Below, piece by piece: positions 52,719-64,000 of a stretch of 64,000 nt of DNA (positions within the stretch are counted from its first letter, which is position 1; each line of letters starts with the position of its first letter). The translations under genes and the position numbers were made by a program. The DNA lies in NCBI GenBank assembly GCA_004558535.1, contig SFCP01000005.1, positions 18,709-82,708 on the forward strand, in the 5' to 3' direction. Source of the DNA: Bacteroidales bacterium. Its GTDB lineage: Bacteria; Bacteroidota; Bacteroidia; Bacteroidales; Bacteroidaceae. The notes beneath the pieces are model-generated. The model ran no database searches. It had not been told where the DNA came from and saw only the letters and a program-made list of their open reading frames with translations.

Positions 52719-53258
52719 ATGGCAGTTGAGATGTCTTGGTATGTGCTGAGAGCCGTAAGCGGCAAGGAGGCAAAAGTCAAGGAATACATTGATGCAGAAA
52801 TCAAGAACGGACGCCTGGGGGGACATGTCTCTCAGGTGTTAATTCCTACTGAAAAAGTCGTCCAAGTACGCAATGGCAAGCGCATCGTAAAGGAAAGAAA
52901 CTATCTTCCCGGCTATGTCTTGGTGGAGGCTGCATTGGTGGGCGAGACCGTCCACGAGTTGCGGAATACACCGAATGTATTGGGATTCTTGGGTGGGATG
53001 GACAATCCTACTCCGCTCCGTGAAAGTGAAGTGAACCGCATACTGGGCAAGGTAGACGAAATGCAGGACGAAGCTGTAGAAGTAGTCATCCCCTACGTGG
53101 TCGGCGAAGCTGTCAAGGTGACCGACGGTCCGTTTAACGGCTTCTCGGGTGTCATCGAAAAGGTGGACAATGAGAAGAAGAAGGTGACGGTGACAGTGAA
53201 GGTCTTCGGGCGTAATACGGGCCTGGACCTTGGTTTTACCCAGGTCGAGAAGGAATAA
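52719..53258 (+). CDS. nusG: Transcription termination/antitermination protein NusG
   Basis: Binds RNA polymerase, suppresses pausing and links transcription with ribosomes or Rho. The 179-residue product has the NGN domain (WYVLRAVSGKEAKVKEYID; ERNYLPGYVLVEA; NVLGFLGGMDNPTPLRESEV) and the C-terminal KOW domain (GEAVKVTDGPFNGFSGVIEK). The GEAVKV...DGPFNGF motif is the NusG signature. Second gene of the secE-nusG-rplKAJL run. Confidence 0.96.
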   Translation: MAVEMSWYVLRAVSGKEAKVKEYIDAEIKNGRLGGHVSQVLIPTEKVVQVRNGKRIVKERNYLPGYVLVEAALVGETVHELRNTPNVLGFLGGMDNPTPLRESEVNRILGKVDEMQDEAVEVVIPYVVGEAVKVTDGPFNGFSGVIEKVDNEKKKVTVTVKVFGRNTGLDLGFTQVEKE

Positions 53259-53312
53259 GGTAATTGTTACGTGCCAACGTTCCTCTCATAAACATCAAAA
53301 TAATCAAACAAA

Positions 53313-53750
53313 ATGGCTAAAGAAGTTGCTGGATTAATCAAATTACAGATTAAAGGTGGCGCTGCAAATCCTTCGCCTCCCGTAGGTCCCGCTCTCGGTT
53401 CCAAGGGAATCAATATCATGGATTTCTGCAAGCAGTTCAACGCCAGAACTCAGGAGAAGGCCGGAAAGGTATTGCCGGTTGTCATTACCTACTATAATGA
53501 CAAATCTTTCTCTTTTATTGTCAAGACTCCGCCTGTAGCCATACAGTTGCTGGAAGCTGCCAAGAAAAAGAGTGGATCGGCTCAGCCCAACCGTACGAAG
53601 ATAGCAGAAATCACTTGGGATCAGGTGAAAGCTATCGCTGAGGACAAAATGCCCGACCTCAACTGCTTCACCATCGAAGCAGCAATGAGACTCGTGGCCG
53701 GTACTGCACGTAGCATGGGTATCACTGTCAAGGGTGACTTTCCCGCTTAA
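53313..53750 (+). CDS. rplK: 50S ribosomal protein L11
   Basis: Part of the GTPase-associated centre of the 50S subunit. 145 residues with [20 protein letters not shown] (N-terminal domain) and [20 protein letters not shown] (the C-terminal L11 signature region). Normal length. Followed by rplA after 29 bases, the usual order. Confidence 0.98.
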   Translation: MAKEVAGLIKLQIKGGAANPSPPVGPALGSKGINIMDFCKQFNARTQEKAGKVLPVVITYYNDKSFSFIVKTPPVAIQLLEAAKKKSGSAQPNRTKIAEITWDQVKAIAEDKMPDLNCFTIEAAMRLVAGTARSMGITVKGDFPA

Positions 53751-53779
53751 TAATTAACTTCAATTTTAGAACTAAGACA

Positions 53780-54478
53780 ATGAGTAAACTGACAAAGAAT
53801 CAGAAGCTGGTCGCCGGTAAGATTGAAGCAGGAAAGGCTTACACCTTGAAAGAAGCCGCTACTTTGGTAAAGGAAATCACTACTACCAAGTTTGATGCTT
53901 CGCTGGATATCGATGTTCGCTTGGGCGTAGACCCCCGCAAGGCCAACCAGATGGTACGTGGCGTCGTTTCCCTGCCCAATGGAACGGGTAAGGTGGTACG
54001 CGTATTGTGCCTCTGTACGCCTGATCAGGAGACTGCTGCCAAGGAAGCCGGTGCCGACTATGTAGGTCTGGACGAGTACATCGAAAAGATCAAAGGCGGT
54101 TGGACCGATGTAGACGTAATCATCACGATGCCCGCTATCATGGGTAAGATTGGTGCACTCGGTCGAGTGCTCGGTCCCCGTGGCTTGATGCCTAACCCCA
54201 AGAGCGGTACGGTGACGATGGACGTAGCAAAAGCAGTGCGCGAAGTAAAACAAGGTAAGATCGACTTCAAGGTGGACAAGACCGGTATCGTGCACACCTC
54301 TATTGGCAAAGTATCCTTTACCCCCGAGCAAATTATCGGCAATGCTAAGGAGTTTATCGCAACGATCAACAAACTGAAGCCTGCCGCAGCCAAGGGTACC
54401 TATATCAAGAGTGTCTATCTCTCCTCGACCATGAGCAAGGGTATCAAGATTGATCCCAAGTCATTTGACGAGAACTAA
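53780..54478 (+). CDS. rplA: 50S ribosomal protein L1
   Basis: Forms the L1 stalk that helps tRNA leave the E site, and often represses its own operon by binding mRNA. 232 residues, with [20 protein letters not shown], the L1 signature around [20 protein letters not shown], and the end [10 protein letters not shown]. rplJ starts 19 bases downstream. Normal length and sequence. Confidence 0.98.
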   Translation: MSKLTKNQKLVAGKIEAGKAYTLKEAATLVKEITTTKFDASLDIDVRLGVDPRKANQMVRGVVSLPNGTGKVVRVLCLCTPDQETAAKEAGADYVGLDEYIEKIKGGWTDVDVIITMPAIMGKIGALGRVLGPRGLMPNPKSGTVTMDVAKAVREVKQGKIDFKVDKTGIVHTSIGKVSFTPEQIIGNAKEFIATINKLKPAAAKGTYIKSVYLSSTMSKGIKIDPKSFDEN

Positions 54479-54497
54479 ACTAAATGAGTATTGAATC

Positions 54498-55016
54498 ATG
54501 AGAAAGGAAGATAAAGCAATCATCATCGAGCAACTCGGTGAAAAGATAAAGGAATACGCTCACTTCTACTTGGTAGACGTAACCGGTATGAATGCCGAGG
54601 CTACCAGTAGCTTGAGAAGAAAGTGCTTCGGCGCAGAGATCAAGATGGTCGTAGTCAAGAACAACCTCCTTCACAAGGCATTCGAGGCTGCAGAAATCGA
54701 CTATTCTCCGCTTTACGACAGTCTGAAGGGAAACACCGCCGTGTTCTTCACGAATGTGGCTAACGCTCCCGCCAAACTGATCAAGGAAGTTGCCAAGGAC
54801 GGCATCCCCGGCTTGAAGGCAGCTTACGCTGAAGAAGGATTCTATGTGGGTGCTGAGAACTTGGATGCACTCTGCGCTATCAAGAGCAAGAACGAGGTTA
54901 TCGCCGAAGTTGTTGCCTTGCTTCAATCGCCTGCCAAGAATGTACTGTCCGCTCTGCAAGGTGCCGGTCAGACTATCCATGGCGTGCTGAAAACTTTGGG
55001 CGAACGTCCCGAATAA
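54498..55016 (+). CDS. rplJ: 50S ribosomal protein L10
   Basis: Base of the L7/L12 stalk. 172 residues: MRKEDKAIIIEQLGEKIKEY, the RNA-binding core (TSSLRRKCFGAEIKMVVVKN), and a C-terminal helix that holds L7/L12 dimers (LLQSPAKNVLSALQGAGQTI). In many bacteria L10 with L12 represses this transcript. The gap to rplL is 65 bases. Confidence 0.97.
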   Translation: MRKEDKAIIIEQLGEKIKEYAHFYLVDVTGMNAEATSSLRRKCFGAEIKMVVVKNNLLHKAFEAAEIDYSPLYDSLKGNTAVFFTNVANAPAKLIKEVAKDGIPGLKAAYAEEGFYVGAENLDALCAIKSKNEVIAEVVALLQSPAKNVLSALQGAGQTIHGVLKTLGERPE

Positions 55017-55081
55017 TTAAACTCCCACGGGTAACCGTGATCAATCAACTGATTTAAGAACAAAACAAATACATAAAAATC

Positions 55082-55459
55082 ATGGCAGACATTAAAGCTA
55101 TTGCTGAAGAATTGGTAAATTTGACAGTAAAGGAAGTAAACGAGTTGGCAACCGTCCTGAAGGAGGAGTATGGTATTGAACCCGCTGCTGCAGCTGTTGC
55201 AGTTGCTGCCGGTCCCGCAGCAGGTGGTGCTGCCGCCGCTGAGGAAAAGACCTCTTTCGACGTAGTATTGAAGAGCGCAGGTGCTGCTAAGCTCCAGGTC
55301 GTTAAGGCTGTTAAGGAAGCTTGCGGACTTGGCTTGAAGGAAGCTAAGGACCTCGTAGACGGCGCTCCCAGCAAACTGAAGGAAGGCGTTGCCAAGGAAG
55401 AAGCTGAAGCACTGAAGAAGGCTCTCGAAGAGGCTGGTGCTGAGGTAGAACTCGCCTAA
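55082..55459 (+). CDS. rplL: 50S ribosomal protein L7/L12
   Basis: Multi-copy stalk protein that recruits translational GTPases. 125 residues: the N-terminal dimerisation part ([20 protein letters not shown]), an Ala-rich hinge (about residues 38-58), and the C-terminal domain [20 protein letters not shown] ... [20 protein letters not shown]. An intrinsic terminator follows before rpoB, which fits the need for more L7/L12 than polymerase. Confidence 0.98.
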   Translation: MADIKAIAEELVNLTVKEVNELATVLKEEYGIEPAAAAVAVAAGPAAGGAAAAEEKTSFDVVLKSAGAAKLQVVKAVKEACGLGLKEAKDLVDGAPSKLKEGVAKEEAEALKKALEEAGAEVELA

Positions 55460-55483
55460 TAAAGTACACCCTGAAAAGGGCTT

Positions 55484-55521
55484 GGTTAAGAATCCTCTGG
55501 TAGAGGGTTCTTAACCTTTTT
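55484..55521 (+). terminator. Partial terminator between rplL and rpoB
   Basis: GGTTAAGAATCCTCT (55484-55498) pairs with AGAGGGTTCTTAACC (55502-55516), 15-base arms with only one mismatch or G-U, then TTTTTG. It has the full form of an intrinsic terminator. I find no TAnnTTTG promoter in the 38 bases left before rpoB, so read-through must supply rpoBC, as with the E. coli attenuator here. Confidence 0.8.
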
Positions 55522-55559
55522 GTGTCTAAATATTTCATTGATAATTTTCATACCGACCA

Positions 55560-58500
55560 ATGGCTTCCAGAGTAATCAACCAACGTGTCAACTTCGCGTC
55601 CGTCAAGAACCCGATGCCTTATCCCGACTTCTTGGACGTACAGCTAAAGTCTTTCAAGGACTTCCTGCAACTCGACACCCCCTCAGAATTGCGTAAAAAC
55701 GATGGCCTGTATAAAGTTTTTGCGGAGAATTTCCCCATTGCTGATACCCGCAACAACTTTGTATTGGAATTCTTGGACTACTATATCGACCCGCCTCGTT
55801 ATAGTATCAAGGAGTGTTTGGAGAGAGGACTTTCCTATAGTGTGCCCCTCAAGGCAAAGCTCAAACTTTACTGTACGGACCCCGATCACGAGGACTTCGG
55901 TACCGTCATCCAAGATGTTTTCCTCGGTCCTATTCCCTATATGACCGACAACGGCACCTTTATCATCAATGGTGCTGAGCGCGTGGTGGTATCGCAATTG
56001 CATCGTTCGCCGGGCGTATTCTTTGGTTCAAGCATTCACGCCAATGGCACGCAGTTGTACTCTGCCCGCATCATTCCGTTCAAGGGTTCTTGGATTGAGT
56101 TTGCTACAGACATCAACAATGTCATGTACGCATACATCGACCGCAAGAAGAAATTGCCCGTGACTACTTTGCTCCGCGCAATTGGCTTTGAGACGGACAA
56201 GGAAATCCTGCAGATCTTCAATCTCGCCGAGGAAGTTAAAGTCAACAAGACGAACCTGAAAAAAGTCATGGGCCGCAAGTTGGCTGCGAGAGTCCTGAAG
56301 AGCTGGGTCGAGGACCTCGTGGACGAAGATACCGGTGAAGTGGTATCCATCGAGCGTAACCGGATTATCCTGGACCGCGAGACTATTCTGGAACCTGAGC
56401 ACATTGATCAAATCCTGGAGAGCGGTACGCAATCCATCTTGGTGCACCAGCAGGAAGCCTCGACGTCGGATTATTCGATTATCTTCAACACGCTGCAGAA
56501 GGACCCGAGTAACTCTGAAAAGGAAGCCGTCCTTTATATCTACCGTCAGCTCCGCAATGCCGACCCCGCTGATGACGCCAGTGCCCGTGAAGTTATCAAC
56601 AACCTCTTCTTCTCAGAAAAGCGTTACGATTTGGGAGAAGTGGGACGCTACCGCATCAACAAGAAGCTGGGACTGTCTACGGACAACGATGTCAGAGTGT
56701 TGACACGTGAAGACATCATTGAAATTATCAAGTACTTGGTTGAGTTGATCAACTCGAAAGCTACGGTGGACGACATCGACCACTTGAGCAACCGCCGCGT
56801 GCGCACAGTCGGTGAGCAGCTGAGCAATCAGTTTGCCATTGGTCTGGCCCGCATGAGCCGTACGATTCGTGAGCGCATGAACGTCCGCGACAACGAAGTG
56901 TTCACCCCGACGGATTTGATTAACGCCAAGACGATTTCTTCGGTCATCAATTCTTTCTTTGGAACGAACGCCCTATCGCAGTTCATGGATCAGACCAACC
57001 CCTTGGCTGAGGTGACGCACAAGCGCCGTCTTTCTGCCCTTGGTCCCGGCGGTCTTTCGCGTGAACGTGCAGGTTTCGAGGTCCGTGACGTACACTATAC
57101 GCACTACGGTCGCCTTTGTCCGATTGAAAGTCCTGAAGGTCCGAACATCGGCCTTATCTCCTCGCTCTGTGTCTATGCAAAAATCAACGAACTCGGATTT
57201 ATCGAAACGCCTTATCGCAAGATCAATAACTCCGTGGCAGACTTGGACAACGATCACGTGGTCTATCTCAGTGCAGAGGAAGAGGAAGGAAAAATCATCG
57301 GACAGGGTAATGCTCCCCTGCGCGAGGATGGCTCCTTTATCCGCGATAAAGTAAAATGTCGTCAGGATGCCGACTATCCGGTCGTACCGCCTTCGCAGGT
57401 AGACTTGATGGATGTGGCTCCGCAGCAGATTGCTTCTATCGCTGCATCGCTCATTCCTTTCTTGGAGCATGACGACGCCCACCGTGCGTTGATGGGTTCG
57501 AACATGATGCGCCAGGCCGTTCCCCTCATCCGCTCCGAGGCACCTATTGTCGGAACCGGCATCGAGAAACAAGTGTGCGAGGACTCCCGCACCATGATAA
57601 CGGCCGAAGGCGACGGTGTAGTGGATTATGTAGATGCTACAACGATTCGTATTACCTACGACCGCACGGAAGAAGAGGAGTTTGTCAGCTTCGAATCTGC
57701 TACCAAGGAATATGAAATTCCCAAGTTCCGTCGTACCAACCAGAACATGACCATCGACCTTCGCCCGATTTGCGAAAGAGGTCAGCGCGTAAAGGCCGGC
57801 GACATCCTGACGGAAGGCTATGCTACGGAAAACGGTGAGCTTGCCTTGGGACGCAACCTGCTTGTGGCTTACATGCCTTGGAAAGGATACAACTATGAGG
57901 ACGCCATCGTGCTCAATGAACGCATGGTCCGCGAAGATATCCTGACCTCCGTACACGTGGACGAGTTTGCGCTGGAAGTGCGTGAGACCAAGCGTGGTAT
58001 GGAAGAATTGACCAACGACATCCCCAATGTAAGTGAGGATGCTACGAAGGACTTGGACGAGAATGGTATCATCCGTATCGGCGCACGTGTAGTTCCCGGG
58101 GATATCATGATTGGTAAAATCACACCAAAGGGAGAAAGCGATCCCACTCCTGAGGAGAAACTGCTTCGTGCAATCTTTGGTGACAAGGCCGGCGATGTGA
58201 AGGATGCTTCCTTGAAGGCCAATCCCTCGCTGTCCGGTGTGATTATCGACCGCAAGCTCTTCTCGAAAGCTATCAAGAACCGTGCATCCAAGGCTGCTGA
58301 CAAGGTTACCCTGCAGAAGATGGACGATGAGTTCGACAAGGAAGCCGGTGCATTGAAGAGTCTCATGATTGAGAAGTTGCTCACACTGCTCAACGGCCAT
58401 GTAAGTCAGGGTATCCACGACAATATTGGTACGGAAGTGATTGCAAAGAATGCGAAATTTGCCAAATCCGTGCTGGAAACCATTGACTACACTTCCGTAC

Positions 58501-59372
58501 AGCTCAGCGGTTGGACCGAAGACGAACATACCAATGAACTGGTGCGTCAGTTGGTTATTAATTATCTGAAGAAGTACAACCTCATGGACGCTGTGCTGAA
58601 GCGCAAGAAGTTCGCCATCACCATTGGTGACGAACTGCCCTCCGGCATCATCCAGATGGCCAAGGTCTATGTGGCCAAGAAGCGTAAGATCGGCGTGGGT
58701 GATAAGATGGCAGGTCGCCACGGTAACAAGGGTATCGTATCGAAGATTGTGCGTCAGGAGGATATGCCGTTCTTGGCCGATGGTACTCCGGTTGACATCG
58801 TGCTCAACCCGCTGGGTGTGCCCTCGCGTATGAACATCGGTCAGGTGTTTGAGGCCGTACTCGGTGCTGCCGGTAAGAAACTCGGTGTGAAATTTGCAAC
58901 GCCTATCTTCGACGGCGCCAAGTTGGACGACCTGTGCGAATGGACCGACAAGGCTGGATTGCCCCGCTACTGCTCTACGCAGCTGTATGACGGAGGTACC
59001 GGTGAAGCCTTTGACCAAAAAGCAACGGTAGGTGTCACCTATATGTTGAAGCTCGGTCACATGGTCGAGGACAAGATGCACGCACGTTCCATTGGTCCGT
59101 ACTCGCTCATTACGCAGCAGCCCCTTGGTGGTAAAGCCCAGTTCGGTGGTCAGCGTTTTGGAGAAATGGAAGTCTGGGCCATCGAGGCATTCGGTGCATC
59201 GCACGTCTTGCAGGAAATTCTGACCATCAAGTCGGACGACGTGGTGGGCCGCTCCAAGGCTTACGAAGCTATTGTCAAGGGCGACACCATGCCAACGCCT
59301 GGCATCCCCGAGTCTCTCAACGTGTTGCTGCATGAATTGCGCGGCTTGGGCTTGAGCATTACCCTCGACTAA
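55560..59372 (+). CDS. rpoB: DNA-directed RNA polymerase subunit beta
   Basis: Catalytic core subunit, 1270 residues. Start [20 protein letters not shown]. The rifampicin pocket reads [20 protein letters not shown] and [20 protein letters not shown], with the residues of drug-sensitive enzymes. Further landmarks are [39 protein letters not shown] and the C-terminal [20 protein letters not shown]. rpoC follows after 39 bases. Confidence 0.99.
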   Translation: MASRVINQRVNFASVKNPMPYPDFLDVQLKSFKDFLQLDTPSELRKNDGLYKVFAENFPIADTRNNFVLEFLDYYIDPPRYSIKECLERGLSYSVPLKAKLKLYCTDPDHEDFGTVIQDVFLGPIPYMTDNGTFIINGAERVVVSQLHRSPGVFFGSSIHANGTQLYSARIIPFKGSWIEFATDINNVMYAYIDRKKKLPVTTLLRAIGFETDKEILQIFNLAEEVKVNKTNLKKVMGRKLAARVLKSWVEDLVDEDTGEVVSIERNRIILDRETILEPEHIDQILESGTQSILVHQQEASTSDYSIIFNTLQKDPSNSEKEAVLYIYRQLRNADPADDASAREVINNLFFSEKRYDLGEVGRYRINKKLGLSTDNDVRVLTREDIIEIIKYLVELINSKATVDDIDHLSNRRVRTVGEQLSNQFAIGLARMSRTIRERMNVRDNEVFTPTDLINAKTISSVINSFFGTNALSQFMDQTNPLAEVTHKRRLSALGPGGLSRERAGFEVRDVHYTHYGRLCPIESPEGPNIGLISSLCVYAKINELGFIETPYRKINNSVADLDNDHVVYLSAEEEEGKIIGQGNAPLREDGSFIRDKVKCRQDADYPVVPPSQVDLMDVAPQQIASIAASLIPFLEHDDAHRALMGSNMMRQAVPLIRSEAPIVGTGIEKQVCEDSRTMITAEGDGVVDYVDATTIRITYDRTEEEEFVSFESATKEYEIPKFRRTNQNMTIDLRPICERGQRVKAGDILTEGYATENGELALGRNLLVAYMPWKGYNYEDAIVLNERMVREDILTSVHVDEFALEVRETKRGMEELTNDIPNVSEDATKDLDENGIIRIGARVVPGDIMIGKITPKGESDPTPEEKLLRAIFGDKAGDVKDASLKANPSLSGVIIDRKLFSKAIKNRASKAADKVTLQKMDDEFDKEAGALKSLMIEKLLTLLNGHVSQGIHDNIGTEVIAKNAKFAKSVLETIDYTSVQLSGWTEDEHTNELVRQLVINYLKKYNLMDAVLKRKKFAITIGDELPSGIIQMAKVYVAKKRKIGVGDKMAGRHGNKGIVSKIVRQEDMPFLADGTPVDIVLNPLGVPSRMNIGQVFEAVLGAAGKKLGVKFATPIFDGAKLDDLCEWTDKAGLPRYCSTQLYDGGTGEAFDQKATVGVTYMLKLGHMVEDKMHARSIGPYSLITQQPLGGKAQFGGQRFGEMEVWAIEAFGASHVLQEILTIKSDDVVGRSKAYEAIVKGDTMPTPGIPESLNVLLHELRGLGLSITLD

Positions 59373-59411
59373 TCAACGATAACTCTTTACACTGATAACA
59401 TACCTATAAAT

Positions 59412-63683
<4,272 letters not shown>

Positions 63684-63708
63684 TCCTTCCTCTTCCCAAT
63701 ATCTTGAA

Positions 63709-63757
63709 ACAGCGATTTCGGAAACCGCATCTGCGTGCTTCCGAAATCGCTGTTTTT
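63709..63757 (+). terminator. Terminator of the rpoBC operon
   Basis: ACAGCGATTTCGGAA pairs perfectly with TTCCGAAATCGCTGT around a loop containing CGC/GCG, followed by TTTTT. The strongest hairpin in the window. Confidence 0.9.
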
Positions 63758-63791
63758 TGCGTGGTGGATGTTTACTACAAAGGAAACAACA

Positions 63792-63830
63792 AGGGCTGAA
63801 TACCTCGCTTAGTACTCAGCCCTAATTTTT
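63792..63830 (+). terminator. Second hairpin after rpoC
   Basis: AGGGCTGA (63792-63799) pairs with TCAGCCCT (63815-63822), inner TAC/GTA, followed by AATTTTT. It could end a transcript from the other side or back up the rpoC terminator. Confidence 0.65.
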
Positions 63831-63837
63831 GGTGCTC

Positions 63838-63973
63838 AAAACGTTTTTAGCGGACAGCATATTTTTCAATTGAAAACAGGTGGATATGAGACAGAAAACT
63901 ACGTAACCATCCGAAACAAGCCGACTTTTACATGACGTTTTTGCTTGTGAACTTTGCAGTCAAAAACGCCATG
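63838..63973. promoter_or_regulatory. Cluster of palindromes at the window end
   Basis: Three symmetric sites: AAAACGTTTT (63838-63847), TTTTCAATTGAAAA (63863-63876) and the inverted pair CATGACGTTTTTG / CAAAAACGCCATG (63931-63973, one mismatch), which encloses TGAACTTTGC, one base off a -7 box. They look like operators for a gene starting beyond the window. No coding sequence is seen in 63758-64000. Confidence 0.4.
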
Positions 63974-64000
63974 TTTAATTTGAATGAAAACAATCGCTTT

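Noticed and set aside
63931..63973. Invertible promoter flanked by inverted repeats
   Set aside because: The repeats are 13 bases with only 17 bases between them, shorter than the known invertible promoters of Bacteroides, and no recombinase gene is near. An operator is more likely.

Overview
The window is a chromosomal segment of a fairly GC-rich member of the Bacteroidales; the genus cannot be fixed from the sequence alone. Support comes from TTTG-N20-TAnnTTTG promoters (the Bacteroidetes -33/-7 type), almost no Shine-Dalgarno sequences, the DUF6089-uppS-bamA-ompH-ompH cluster, DUF6242, DUF6562 and DUF6769 proteins, BspA-like leucine-rich repeats, and C-terminal tails of the YDLQGRRV...GGKKV type.

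Layout. 1-8905: 3' part of hflX, then rimP-nusA-infB and cvpA-sufB, with an intrinsic terminator directly behind the rimP promoter. 8906-10436: dispersed element A and two tandem small lipoproteins. 10546-18897 (minus): a cell-envelope block with a PBP4-type carboxypeptidase, two OmpH/Skp chaperones, bamA, uppS, a DUF6089 protein and a DUF6242 lipoprotein. 19208-24371: element B and a very large secreted SGNH-esterase/GH33 sialidase. 24470-30611 (minus): a heavy-metal efflux operon (DUF6769, CusB-, CusA- and CusC-like). 30752-34268: element D, then a cobalamin riboswitch controlling the anaerobic ribonucleotide reductase nrdD-nrdG. 34515-41199: HU, fhs, a MarC-family protein, an outer-membrane-type protein, a metallophosphoesterase, a CDF transporter and a broken glycosyltransferase. 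41632-49052: an OmpA protein followed by a family of DUF6562/BspA-like surface lipoproteins, with a truncated fourth copy. 49487-50235: a 1.7-kb gene-poor stretch packed with two repeat families. 50499-63683: hpf, tRNA-Tyr/Gly/Thr, tuf (broken in this sequence), tRNA-Trp, secE-nusG-rplK-rplA-rplJ-rplL, then rpoB-rpoC.

The most unusual content is intergenic. Family 1 (elements A, B, D, with relatives at 9570 and 49869) is a roughly 280-300 bp unit: a near-perfect promoter, an immediate terminator hairpin whose sequence differs between copies while pairing is kept, and an array of 21-bp repeats (AAGTGCC...TAG plus a T-run). It looks like a dispersed short-RNA unit. Family 2 (1271, 49487, 49678, 50097) has an X - X' - X layout in which X' can pair with either flanking X, with linkers of constant length but unrelated sequence. 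It resembles a switchable hairpin pair.

Two genes, tuf and a glycosyltransferase, carry internal deletions that break frame. Because EF-Tu is essential, either a second copy exists or the sequence is wrong there.
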